In this document: piece by piece, positions 1 to 5,507 of the stretch
How the letters are laid out: each line of letters begins with the position of its first letter
Numbering within the stretch: position 1 is the first letter of the stretch
Assembly: GCA_014523665.1 (NCBI GenBank)
Contig: JAATVR010000288.1
Coordinates: 1-9,079 of the forward strand
Length of the DNA stretch: 9,079 bases
Source of the DNA: Nitrososphaerales archaeon TH526
GTDB taxonomy: Archaea > Thermoproteota > Nitrososphaeria > Nitrososphaerales > Nitrososphaeraceae
Direction: 5' to 3'
Program-made: the position numbers and the translations under genes
Notes under the pieces: generated by a model
Databases searched by the model: none
The model's input: the letters and a program-made list of their open reading frames with translations, nothing else
Told to the model about the DNA's origin: nothing

Positions 1-130
1 CAAAGAGTGCCATTAGATCTTCGTCGTCGAGTTCTTCCCCTGTCATACCTCTTGGTGACCACCTGTTGACAAATACAGGATTAATCTTCTGGGTTGCAGT
101 TCTAGTTCGCGTAACTTCGGGATCATTCAT
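1..130 (-). CDS. Nitroreductase family protein, N-terminal part (runs off left edge)
   Basis: Only the first 43 codons are inside the window. Reading leftwards from the ATG at 130-128 the protein has a short polar leader (residues 1-15) and then INPVFVNRWSPRGMTGEEL, DDEDLMALF. This matches the start of nitroreductase-like flavoproteins, where an 'RxSxR' segment is followed by 'pls.eel..lfeaA' and, beyond this edge, the FMN-binding core. Members are FMN-dependent NAD(P)H oxidoreductases acting on nitro compounds, quinones or related acceptors in the cytoplasm. The start was chosen because a TATA element lies about 25 nt upstream, as expected for a leaderless archaeal mRNA. The ATG at residue 29 is an alternative but would cut off the family-like segment. 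The identification rests on a short piece, so the exact subfamily is unknown. Confidence 0.72.
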   Translation of the reverse strand, partial: MNDPEVTRTRTATQKINPVFVNRWSPRGMTGEELDDEDLMALF

Positions 131-150
131 AGATATGAGTAGTCTAATTA

Positions 151-159
151 TAATATATA
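151..159 (-). promoter_or_regulatory. TATA box of the nitroreductase gene
   Basis: On the minus strand the element reads TATATATTA, centred about 25 nt before the ATG at 130. This spacing predicts transcription starting at or next to the start codon (leaderless mRNA). No Shine-Dalgarno is visible before the ATG, which agrees with this. Confidence 0.55.
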
Positions 160-230
160 AGACTGAAAGTCTGCCTAGGCCTCAGCCAAATGATACAGAG
201 ATGCTTCCTTCGAACATGCTGTCCAGATTA

Positions 231-252
231 CTAGAATCGTCGACGTTTCTAG
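231..252. repeat. 22-bp palindrome (possible operator)
   Basis: CTAGAAT-CGTCGACG-TTTCTAG is symmetrical at all positions except one base pair (7 versus 16). It contains the 8-bp perfect palindrome CGTCGACG. It lies between the nitroreductase promoter and the 3' end of the Lrp-type gene, and a second palindrome with the same CTAGAA edge follows 9 bp later. As DNA it could be a dimeric regulator site; in a minus-strand read-through RNA it would form a hairpin. Function is inferred only. Confidence 0.5.
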
Positions 253-261
253 CGAATAGAA

Positions 262-285
262 CTAGAATTTATGAATAAATTTTAG
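262..285. repeat. 24-bp inverted repeat (second of a tandem pair)
   Basis: CTAGAATTTAT-GA-ATAAATTTTAG: the two 11-base arms pair at all but one position, which would be a G-T wobble in RNA, around a 2-base centre. It begins with CTAGAA like the neighbouring palindrome. It sits 25 bp beyond the stop codon of the Lrp-type gene, so it may be an operator for the nitroreductase gene or part of the Lrp transcript's 3' end. Confidence 0.5.
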
Positions 286-289
286 GGTC

Positions 290-299
290 AGAAGAAAAC
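290..299 (-). terminator. Possible U-rich terminator of the Lrp-type gene
   Basis: On the minus strand the DNA just past the stop codon reads GTTTTCTTCT, a pyrimidine/T-rich tract of the kind at which archaeal RNA polymerase often stops. It is followed by the two inverted repeats at 285-231. The call rests on base composition and position only. Confidence 0.3.
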
Positions 300-309
300 T
301 TGAACTGCA

Positions 310-1320
310 TTAACCGCTGATTTCTAATAAAGGCCCCAATTCTTCATTGTGTCTTGTAATAGGGATATTCAGTTTTTTGTCTATCTCCCTTAGCACCCAT
401 TCGTCATAAGAGGTTGTATCTGTGAGTACAAACAATTCAACCCTCTTCACACCATCAAACGATTCTACCTTCTTCAGAATGCCATCTGCAGCGAAAATAT
501 CTTGGCTAAATAAAAGAAAAGTTAATACATTATCTGGATCAGTTACAGGAAGCTGAAAAAGAATGTTCTCTCCCAATTGTTCGTAAATGTGCCCAACTAT
601 CTGATGGTAAGATGACCTGTCAAGTGTATTTACTACAAGTGCAAATTGAATATACCCTACGGTATGAACAGGATTACACAAGATAAAGAATTTTAGCACA
701 TTATCATCCTTCAATTTTGTCAGTCTTCGGTTAACTGTTCTTCCTGATATAGAAGTCTCCCTGGCTATATCATTCATTTCCATCCTGGGGTTGGATATGA
801 GACATTTAATTATTCTTAGATCTGTCTCTGTGAGTTCGTATCTTTTACTCATATTTGATGACGGTAGTGTTGAAGTTGAAGCTGACGACGAATGTGATAA
901 TTTACTTGTAAACATGATACGGACACTAGCGGGTTTAAGTGAATCAAGCAGAAGTTTGAGCTTATCCTCGTGCCCTTCCTTTATAGCTAGACAAAATGTA
1001 GAAATACCTCCCATACATTTGGAGTGAATTGATACATCTCCAACGAGATTCAATCGATTGATAATATCATCCATATTTGCTGTGTGTTCACGTACAATAA
1101 GCATGCAACCAATGCCGTATCCAAGTGCCACTGGATTTACTTTAAGGACGAATTTTTCGATTACCCCAGTGGAGATCATTCTATCCACTCTGGCTTTCAC
1201 ACTCTTGGATGTCATACCAATGGCAGATCCTATACTCATGAATGATTCTCTACAATCCTTTGACAGAATTCTAATAATTTTGAGATCTTTTTCATCCAAA
1301 TAAAGCCGCTGAATTTGCAT
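310..1320 (-). CDS. Double-domain Lrp/AsnC family transcriptional regulator
   Basis: A 336-residue DNA-binding regulator built as two Lrp-like units in one chain; ordinary Lrp/AsnC proteins are about 150 residues. Unit 1 has an AsnC-type HTH (about 8-62: LDEKDLKIIRILSKD, then GMTSKSVKARVDRM as recognition helix) and an alpha/beta half resembling an effector domain (about 68-140). A Ser-rich linker (142-157) follows. Unit 2 has a second HTH (about 161-215: LTETDLRIIKCLISNPRM, then ISGRTVNRRLTKLKDDNVL) and a second effector-like half (about 218-302). Two-HTH versions are familiar in thaumarchaea. The ATG at 1320 follows AAAGGG and a TATA element 31 nt upstream. It is divergent from the small-gene cassette at 1421 with only 100 bp between, making self-regulation and control of the divergent genes plausible. 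The ligand is unknown. Confidence 0.93.
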   Translation of the reverse strand: MQIQRLYLDEKDLKIIRILSKDCRESFMSIGSAIGMTSKSVKARVDRMISTGVIEKFVLKVNPVALGYGIGCMLIVREHTANMDDIINRLNLVGDVSIHSKCMGGISTFCLAIKEGHEDKLKLLLDSLKPASVRIMFTSKLSHSSSASTSTLPSSNMSKRYELTETDLRIIKCLISNPRMEMNDIARETSISGRTVNRRLTKLKDDNVLKFFILCNPVHTVGYIQFALVVNTLDRSSYHQIVGHIYEQLGENILFQLPVTDPDNVLTFLLFSQDIFAADGILKKVESFDGVKRVELFVLTDTTSYDEWVLREIDKKLNIPITRHNEELGPLLEISG

Positions 1321-1346
1321 AATTCCCTTTACTAAACTCAGTCAAA

Positions 1347-1355
1347 CATTTAAAG
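1347..1355 (-). promoter_or_regulatory. TATA box of the Lrp-type gene
   Basis: On the minus strand CTTTAAATG is centred about 31 nt before the ATG at 1320, predicting a leader of only a few bases. A weak Shine-Dalgarno-like AAAGGG lies just before the ATG. It is back to back with the plus-strand promoter at 1391-1400, so the two transcription units share about 100 bp of control DNA. Confidence 0.5.
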
Positions 1356-1368
1356 TTATTGTTCATTG

Positions 1369-1402
1369 TTTGGAGTATCGCTTCCACCAACGATAAATAA
1401 TG
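1369..1402 (+). promoter_or_regulatory. Promoter module, copy 1 (small-gene cassette)
   Basis: The module begins TTTGGAG, has TTCC in the middle, and ends with the 14-mer AACGATAAATAATG, whose ATAAATAA (1393-1400) serves as TATA box. The same elements recur at 2029-2062 before the MFS gene: 25 of 34 bases are identical, with mismatches confined to two blocks and no length change. The TATA centre is about 25 nt before the ATG at 1421. Confidence 0.65.
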
Positions 1403-1420
1403 TAGAGTCTACATAATTGC

Positions 1421-1552
1421 ATGGCTAGAGGTGAGACTATTTGCAAATCATACGTGTACCTAATATGGTCAGACAGGATAACTGCAAAGAATTGGGTTGG
1501 TCATTATCTTTTCGTTACGATAGCGTCGCGTGCTGGATTGGTTTCCAGGTAA
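1421..1552 (+). CDS. Possible 43-residue leaderless peptide
   Basis: The ORF begins MARGETICKSYVYLIW and ends AGLVSR. Its ATG is about 25 nt after the TATA box of promoter copy 1, exactly where a leaderless transcript should begin. Its TAA (1550-1552) shares a base with the ATG of the next gene (TAATG), an arrangement typical of translational coupling. No family is recognised. A competing view is that translation uses the overlapping frame from a TTG at 1441, or that this stretch is only 5' leader. Confidence 0.35.
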   Translation: MARGETICKSYVYLIWSDRITAKNWVGHYLFVTIASRAGLVSR

Positions 1553-1947
1553 TGACTAATATCGATCTTAATGAAATGCAGGGAATTAGAAAGCATTTCG
1601 ATGATCTACAAGGCTTATTCCAAAGATATTTGCCAAACGTTGATCCAGATCTCATTTATGATCTTTTAACACGTTTGCGTGAGAATCCTTGTGTTACACC
1701 AACGTATACCCTAGAGATATACACAAAGAAAGAAGTAGATTCGGCAAAGACGATTGATTTCATATATAAAATAACGGGAGCTATGGCTACTGTATATGAT
1801 AATGGCACACATTATGTTACAAATCAAAAGCTATCTTTAGATACGCTAAAGAATATTTCAAATTTAAAGGATATTATCGAAATCACGGGAGCGCCTACTA
1901 CTCTAGGTTGTTGGTTCTCTGACTCTATTAAGAGAGGAGGAATCTAA
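1552..1947 (+). CDS. Conserved-looking hypothetical protein, 131 residues
   Basis: From the ATG at 1552 the protein has a helical, acidic N-terminal part (residues 1-45, including MTNIDLNEM and LPNVDPDLIYDLLTRL). An alpha/beta-like remainder follows (TYTLEIYTKKEV, then an IDFIYKITGA helix and YDNGTHYVT strand). The C-terminus has a glycine/proline turn (EITGAPTTLG) and ends KRGGI. There is no signal peptide or transmembrane segment. The frame stays open back to a TTG at 1441 (168 residues). The ATG is preferred because of its TAATG junction with the preceding small ORF and the nearby AGGT, but this is not certain. The gene shares a promoter module with the downstream MFS gene, suggesting a joint role. 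I do not recognise the family. Confidence 0.7.
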   Translation: MTNIDLNEMQGIRKHFDDLQGLFQRYLPNVDPDLIYDLLTRLRENPCVTPTYTLEIYTKKEVDSAKTIDFIYKITGAMATVYDNGTHYVTNQKLSLDTLKNISNLKDIIEITGAPTTLGCWFSDSIKRGGI

Positions 1948-2013
1948 ATGCTTATAATTGCGCTAAATAAAGGTCTTGACCGCTTGACAGTATTTGTTTG
2001 GACAATGAAATAA
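1948..2013 (+). CDS. Possible 21-residue peptide ORF with strong Shine-Dalgarno
   Basis: An ATG abuts the preceding stop (TAAATG). It is preceded by GGAGG at 1936-1940 with a 7-nt gap, the best-placed Shine-Dalgarno in this part of the window. The frame encodes MLIIALNKGLDRLTVFVWTM and stops at 2013. The GGAGG is also coding sequence for the previous protein's C-terminal Arg-Gly-Gly, so it could be coincidence. No family is recognised. Confidence 0.25.
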   Translation: MLIIALNKGLDRLTVFVWTMK

Positions 2014-2028
2014 GGTTTATGTCGTATA

Positions 2029-2062
2029 TTTGGAGCTCTATTTCCGTTAACGATAAATAATG
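2029..2062 (+). promoter_or_regulatory. Promoter module, copy 2 (MFS transporter)
   Basis: This has the same layout as 1369-1402: TTTGGAG, central TTCC, then the identical 14-mer AACGATAAATAATG. The TATA-like ATAAATAA (2053-2060) is centred 20.5 nt before the ATG at 2077 and 26.5 nt before the ATG at 2083, so the second ATG fits leaderless initiation better. A further TTGTTTGGA at 1994-2002 also occurs at the edge of copy 1 (1366-1374). Confidence 0.65.
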
Positions 2063-2076
2063 CCAATTCTCTAACA

Positions 2077-3615
2077 ATGAGGATGCGTCGAATCGATAAT
2101 CCAGAGCTAGCACAAAACAGAGAAAGTCCCAAAGAGGGAAGTGCTGGTGCTGAAAAAACTATAACTATTAGTCGCAGGGCGTGGGTTACTCTTGCATTAC
2201 TCAGCAGCACTCTTCTGACGGTCTTTTTCTCAGAGACTATGCTTCTTCCTGCAATACCAGAAATTATACAGGACTTTAACATTACTTACGGGACAGCAGC
2301 ATGGATATTCAGTGCATACCTAATCGTTGCTGCTGTAATGACACCAGTTGCAGGCAGGCTTTCTGATCTATACGGGAAAAAGAAAGTGTTACTTGTACTA
2401 CTCACAATATATATAGCAGGACTTGTTAGTGGCGGCTTTGCTGACAACATATCAACTCTACTTGTCACTAGAATAATCCAAGGCGTTGGTTTAGCGGCTG
2501 TTCCTGCTGCCTTTAGTCTTCTTAGAGACACTTTCCCCCCCGCCAAACTCGCCATAGCTGTAGGGGTATTTGGATCTGCGTATTCTGCAGGTTCGGTGGT
2601 TGGCTTATTGGTAGGGGCTAGCATTATTCAAAACTTTGGATGGCATTCAACTTTCTTGGCCATAATTCCTTTTTCTGCTGTGGTAACGATAATGATCGCC
2701 AAATTTGTCAGAGAAGATAAAAAGATTCATCACGCAAATTCGGAAGAAGCTACGGATAATACCTCGAGAAGAAAGCGAGCATCATTTCCAATAGACATCA
2801 AGGGCGTAGGAGCACTTTCTGTTACAATCACGTCATTTCTGATCGCTCTTACACTCATACAGATCGGCGTTAACTCCCAGAATATCCTGCAGATCGCTGG
2901 CTCGTTTGTTGTATCTGCAATTTCATTATCGATCTTTGTTATCCTGGAGAAAAGGATCGTGCCTCCTTTTCTGGACTTAAGGTTACTAAAGCACAAGATC
3001 CTTCTACCTTCATTCATCTTGTTGATAGCTGCTGGTATCACCATGTTTATGATTTATCCAACCATAGTACAGTTAGTTAGAAGCCCCATCCCACTAGGAT
3101 TTGGAGGAGATTCAGTAGATGCCGCCGATGTTCAGCTACCTTTCATGATCACGTTCTTGGTATTTGCCAGTATCACTCCGCTTATCATAAATCGGATAGG
3201 AAGTATAAAACCCATGATAATTGGTGGAGTAATAAGCCTAGTCGGTGCCATTGGATTAACCTTATTTCATTCAACAGAATCCGCGTTATCTACAAGTCTG
3301 GCCATAGTCGCAAGTGGGTTATCGATAACAATGACATCTACCTGGAACATGGTCGTCTCCTCTTCACCAAAAGAGTTCACTGGTATTTCAGTAGGAGTTG
3401 GCGCCCTTTTGTTGTTTATTGGAATGGCAATAGGCCCTGCATTAGCTGGGGTGTATATGGCAAATCACGAGACTATTGAAGGAATCGATGGATCATACCC
3501 ATCTGCTGGATCGTATGATCTAATATTTCTAACAGCAGGATTACTTTCGGGTGTCACAGTCGGTTTTGCGCTGATCCTAAGAAGAACTGCTAAAAACTTA
3601 ACTCATAACGCATGA
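2077..3615 (+). CDS. MFS multidrug-efflux-type transporter (EmrB/QacA-like, DHA2)
   Basis: A 512-residue polytopic membrane protein. After a charged cytoplasmic N-terminus (1-34) come hydrophobic segments consistent with a 12-14 helix major facilitator. Visible signatures are an acidic residue in TM1 (SETMLLPAIPEI, 52-63, at the place of the DHA2 'LDxTIVNVALP' motif), motif A GRLSDLYGKKK (93-103), motif B RIIQG (132-136), and an antiporter motif C-like Gly-rich helix (GSAYSAGSVVGLLVG, 166-180). A charged cytoplasmic loop lies at about 211-240. The length fits the 14-TM proton/drug antiporter group, which exports lipophilic or cationic compounds across the cytoplasmic membrane. The start is ATG 2077 or, two codons on, ATG 2083, the latter better placed relative to the TATA. 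The substrate cannot be told from sequence. The shared promoter module ties it to the upstream unknown genes. Confidence 0.94.
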   Translation: MRMRRIDNPELAQNRESPKEGSAGAEKTITISRRAWVTLALLSSTLLTVFFSETMLLPAIPEIIQDFNITYGTAAWIFSAYLIVAAVMTPVAGRLSDLYGKKKVLLVLLTIYIAGLVSGGFADNISTLLVTRIIQGVGLAAVPAAFSLLRDTFPPAKLAIAVGVFGSAYSAGSVVGLLVGASIIQNFGWHSTFLAIIPFSAVVTIMIAKFVREDKKIHHANSEEATDNTSRRKRASFPIDIKGVGALSVTITSFLIALTLIQIGVNSQNILQIAGSFVVSAISLSIFVILEKRIVPPFLDLRLLKHKILLPSFILLIAAGITMFMIYPTIVQLVRSPIPLGFGGDSVDAADVQLPFMITFLVFASITPLIINRIGSIKPMIIGGVISLVGAIGLTLFHSTESALSTSLAIVASGLSITMTSTWNMVVSSSPKEFTGISVGVGALLLFIGMAIGPALAGVYMANHETIEGIDGSYPSAGSYDLIFLTAGLLSGVTVGFALILRRTAKNLTHNA

Positions 3616-3751
3616 GGTTTGGTAGTATTGCTGAAAAATTCTATGCGAACAGAGGTTAGGATTCTTTATACAATTCCTGTTGACATACCTACTACCGTAA
3701 TGCCGCTGTTGCTTATAGGACATTAGCATTGTTCTAGCGCTATTTTACAAC

Positions 3752-3785
3752 CATACCAGTGAGGGTATTTCACCAATTTGGTATG
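3752..3785 (+). terminator. Inverted repeat followed by T-rich DNA, possible terminator region of the MFS gene
   Basis: CATACCA (3752-3758) is the exact reverse complement of TGGTATG (3779-3785), and a nested GTGA/TCAC pair lies inside. T-rich DNA (ACTTTTCTTGTCATTTTG) follows at 3791-3808. It is about 140 bp past the MFS stop, rather far for a terminator, so the role is uncertain. Confidence 0.22.
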
Positions 3786-3833
3786 AACCAACTTTTCTTG
3801 TCATTTTGCAAATTATTGTCTATCCTAGCCTAG

Positions 3834-3992
3834 TTTCCCGGCTTAAAATATGGGGACGGGAATCGACTTCAAGTCACTGCCATAGTTGTTGTAGATAATT
3901 GTGTTTTATTGAAATCGAATTATTTTCATGACGAGGATTTCCCAACATGTAGAGATCAAATTCTCAATATTCTAAATGATCTAAATACGTAA
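3834..3992 (+). pseudogene. Probable gene remnant (C-terminal part of an unknown protein)
   Basis: After the in-frame TAG at 3831-3833 this frame is open for 52 codons to a TAA but has no ATG or GTG and no suitably placed promoter. The translation looks protein-like: KYGDGNRLQVTAIVVVDN, then VLLKSNYFHDEDF, ending ILNILNDLNT. It alternates beta-strand-like and helical stretches. I do not recognise the family. A frame of this length can arise by chance in AT-rich DNA, so the call is tentative. Confidence 0.3.
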
Positions 3993-4045
3993 TTGAATTA
4001 AAGCCGATTCATCTCAATAATAATACGCAAATAAGCAATCTCATT

Positions 4046-4095
4046 GGTAGACGACCAATATTTTATCTTCAACCCGGGCCCTGTGGTCGTCCACC
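4046..4095. repeat. 12-bp-arm inverted repeat with GC-rich loop
   Basis: GGTAGACGACCA (4046-4057) pairs with TGGTCGTCCACC (4084-4095) at 11 of 12 positions. The 26-base loop contains CCCGGGCCC, unusually GC-rich for this region. On the plus strand TTTT follows the stem. It could be a bidirectional terminator or structured RNA between converging units, or a relic end of a mobile element. No target duplication was recognised. Confidence 0.4.
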
Positions 4096-4158
4096 TTTTG
4101 AGTCTGAAATTGAGAACCGAACTCCCCTACCACCCGCATTTCTTATGGCCCAATGAAT

Positions 4159-4311
4159 TCACAAGATTATAAATTTGGCATCTTTGTTTTTTGAAGTCCT
4201 TTGAGGATTACTGGCCTTAACAAGCGATTCTTCACTTTTATTTTTCGCGTATGTCAAGTGCCCCAAAGAATGGTTGACTCTGATTCCCAGATCTAGAGAC
4301 TTTCCACCCAT
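4159..4311 (-). CDS. Possible small basic protein, 50 residues, behind the HxlR gene
   Basis: The ATG at 4311-4309 lies 28 bp after the HxlR stop codon, on the same strand, so it could be co-transcribed. The product starts MGGKSLDLGIRVNHSLGHL, is rich in Lys, Ser and Asn (YAKNKSEESL, TSKNKDAKF), and ends FIIL. A GTG two codons upstream is an alternative start. There is no clear Shine-Dalgarno. After the TGA the same frame remains open for about 29 more codons. No family is recognised; chance is not excluded. Confidence 0.33.
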   Translation of the reverse strand: MGGKSLDLGIRVNHSLGHLTYAKNKSEESLVKASNPQRTSKNKDAKFIIL

Positions 4312-4339
4312 ACCCACTTAAAAGACCTACGAAGATTCC

Positions 4340-4807
4340 TCATCTAATACCCATCATTATTCTCCTTGCTTCTGGTTGGGGAAAGATCTCGTTTAACGTT
4401 CTAGGTCTCTTGTCTTCAAAGACGACATCCGAATGCCACTTGGAACCAAAGGCCGTTAACTGGAGCAGGATAGGCATTGTATCTCTACCTTTTTCGGTAA
4501 GCTTCCACACCACCATAATGGGATGTCTCTTTCCTCCAACACACTCTATGAATCCTTCATCCTCTAGCTCTCTTAAACGCATTGATAGGACCCTTGGTGT
4601 AAGACCAGGGATCGATTCTAAGATTCTATTGAAACGCACTATCTTGAGGAAACCTATATCTCTCAATACCAGCATAGTCCATTTCTTTCCAAGTACACCT
4701 AAACTGGTCTTAATTGGGCACTGAGCAAATTTGACTTGAGGCAAAATCGCACTTTCTTCGTCATTACTGGTTAATTCAGATTGTTGATCCTCGGTGAATT
4801 GCGACAA
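4340..4807 (-). CDS. HxlR family winged-helix transcriptional regulator
   Basis: A 155-residue regulator with the full HxlR (MarR-superfamily) domain. CPIKTSLGVLGKKWTMLVLR (30-49) contains the family's conserved Cys30 and the GKW motif. RFNRILESIPGLTPRVLSMR (58-77) spans the recognition helix, and HPIMVVWKLTEKG (95-107) is the wing. The N-terminal 25 residues are polar and probably disordered. HxlR proteins bind DNA as dimers and often sense electrophiles, quinones, disulphide stress or metabolites; Cys30 is a candidate redox residue (inference). The only available start before the upstream in-frame stop that keeps the whole domain is TTG at 4807, and a TATA box is centred about 27 nt before it. 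Self-regulation is likely for this family but no operator was identified. Confidence 0.92.
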   Translation of the reverse strand: MSQFTEDQQSELTSNDEESAILPQVKFAQCPIKTSLGVLGKKWTMLVLRDIGFLKIVRFNRILESIPGLTPRVLSMRLRELEDEGFIECVGGKRHPIMVVWKLTEKGRDTMPILLQLTAFGSKWHSDVVFEDKRPRTLNEIFPQPEARRIMMGIR

Positions 4808-4830
4808 CTATTCTTATGGTCAGTTTCATG

Positions 4831-4838
4831 TTTATAAA
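4831..4838 (-). promoter_or_regulatory. TATA box of the HxlR gene
   Basis: TTTATAAA, symmetrical, lies about 27 nt before the TTG at 4807. This spacing predicts a transcript beginning at or one base before that TTG and therefore supports the non-ATG start. Confidence 0.6.
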
Positions 4839-4936
4839 CTATATTTTGTATATCAGTCCTCGAAGCAATCTGCCATGCTTGAAATAAAAATTAATGCAGA
4901 TAACATTTTGATTCGTTAAAGCATCAAGAGCCATTC

Positions 4937-5164
4937 CTAAGTAAATTTCCCAGCTTTCATTCCGAGATAATTTTTACCGAACCTATGACAAATTCTCAAT
5001 ATTATTCTTTTATTCTTAACATGGGCATTAAATAAATGACAGTCATGTACATTAAAAATCAATTTAGGATTGCTAGCAATCATGTTAGCATCCACTCCGA
5101 TATCATTGATACACTTGAGTAGCTCTTCTGATATTTTCCAAATAGTAAAGATATATTCCCAAGA
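4937..5164 (-). pseudogene. Frameshifted remnant of an unknown protein gene
   Basis: Reading leftwards, 75 codons are open to a TAG at 4939-4937. The translation is protein-like: EYIFTIWKISEELLKCINDI, GVDANMIASNPKLIFNVHDC, then a basic stretch (HVKNKRIILRICHRFGKNYL) ending MKAGKFT. No start precedes the first of these; the first ATG is at 5083 (48 codons). Just upstream, in another frame, lies a further protein-like stretch (SIVEESYSYRKQFVSLG). Adding one G to the GGG at 5160-5158 would join the two, so a single-base loss in a G run may have broken the gene. I do not recognise the family, though such mixed helical N-terminal pieces resemble sensory-domain fragments. Confidence 0.4.
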
Positions 5165-5228
5165 CTAACGAATTGTTTTCGATAGCTATAAGACTCCTCA
5201 ACAATGGAGTTGATATTTATTTCTCAAT

Positions 5229-5248
5229 GCAGCGCTGCACAGCGCTGC
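5229..5248. repeat. Double GC-rich palindrome
   Basis: CAGCGCTG occurs twice, at 5230-5237 and 5240-5247, a 10-bp period or about one helical turn. Each copy is itself a perfect palindrome, and the pair is symmetrical apart from the central CA. The first copy extends to GCAGCGCTGC. It stands out in AT-rich DNA and could be a site for two regulator dimers on one face of the helix. The surrounding 5165-5507 holds no secure gene. Confidence 0.45.
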
Positions 5249-5507
5249 GCTTTGTCGATTAGTTTAAATGTTGTTTTGCCACATTCCTTTATACGGGTAA
5301 TAAGATATTGGTTTGTGCATTATGCTCGCAGGACTTTACTCGAAGGTATAGTGCCGACCGACATAATCAAAATCTTCATCATGGTCAAGGTAAAATTGTT
5401 CGAATGATCGATATGTGATAGGACGGTTGCAGGGGAGTATAATGCAGCAAATCCGTTAGCGTACAGGTAAAGTTACAAGCAGCTAGCTTCACCTTCCACT
5501 CGTTCTG

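Larger units (their letters stand above)
3616..4158. other. Spacer between MFS gene and minus-strand genes
   Basis: About 540 bp without a secure gene. It holds an inverted repeat at 3752-3785, a 52-codon protein-like frame lacking a start (3834-3992), a strong inverted repeat at 4046-4095, and a 32-codon minus-strand ORF (4139-4041, beginning MRVVGEFGSQF) that I cannot support as a gene. No tRNA or transposase was recognised. Confidence 0.5.

Noticed and set aside
66..278. Plus-strand 70-codon frame at the left edge
   Set aside because: It is antisense to the nitroreductase start and runs through its promoter and the palindromes; its composition is unremarkable.
4046..4140. GGGCCC...GGTC pattern considered as a tRNA-like or IS end
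   Set aside because: No cloverleaf, no transposase and no target-site duplication could be found.
5204..5407. Plus-strand 67-codon ORF (MELIFISQCSAAQRC...)
   Set aside because: It has an odd Cys/aromatic-rich composition, the TATA-like element is only about 15 nt from the ATG, and it overlaps the GC double palindrome. An antisense frame ending HDEDFDYVGRHYTFE looks at least as protein-like. I cannot support either as a gene.
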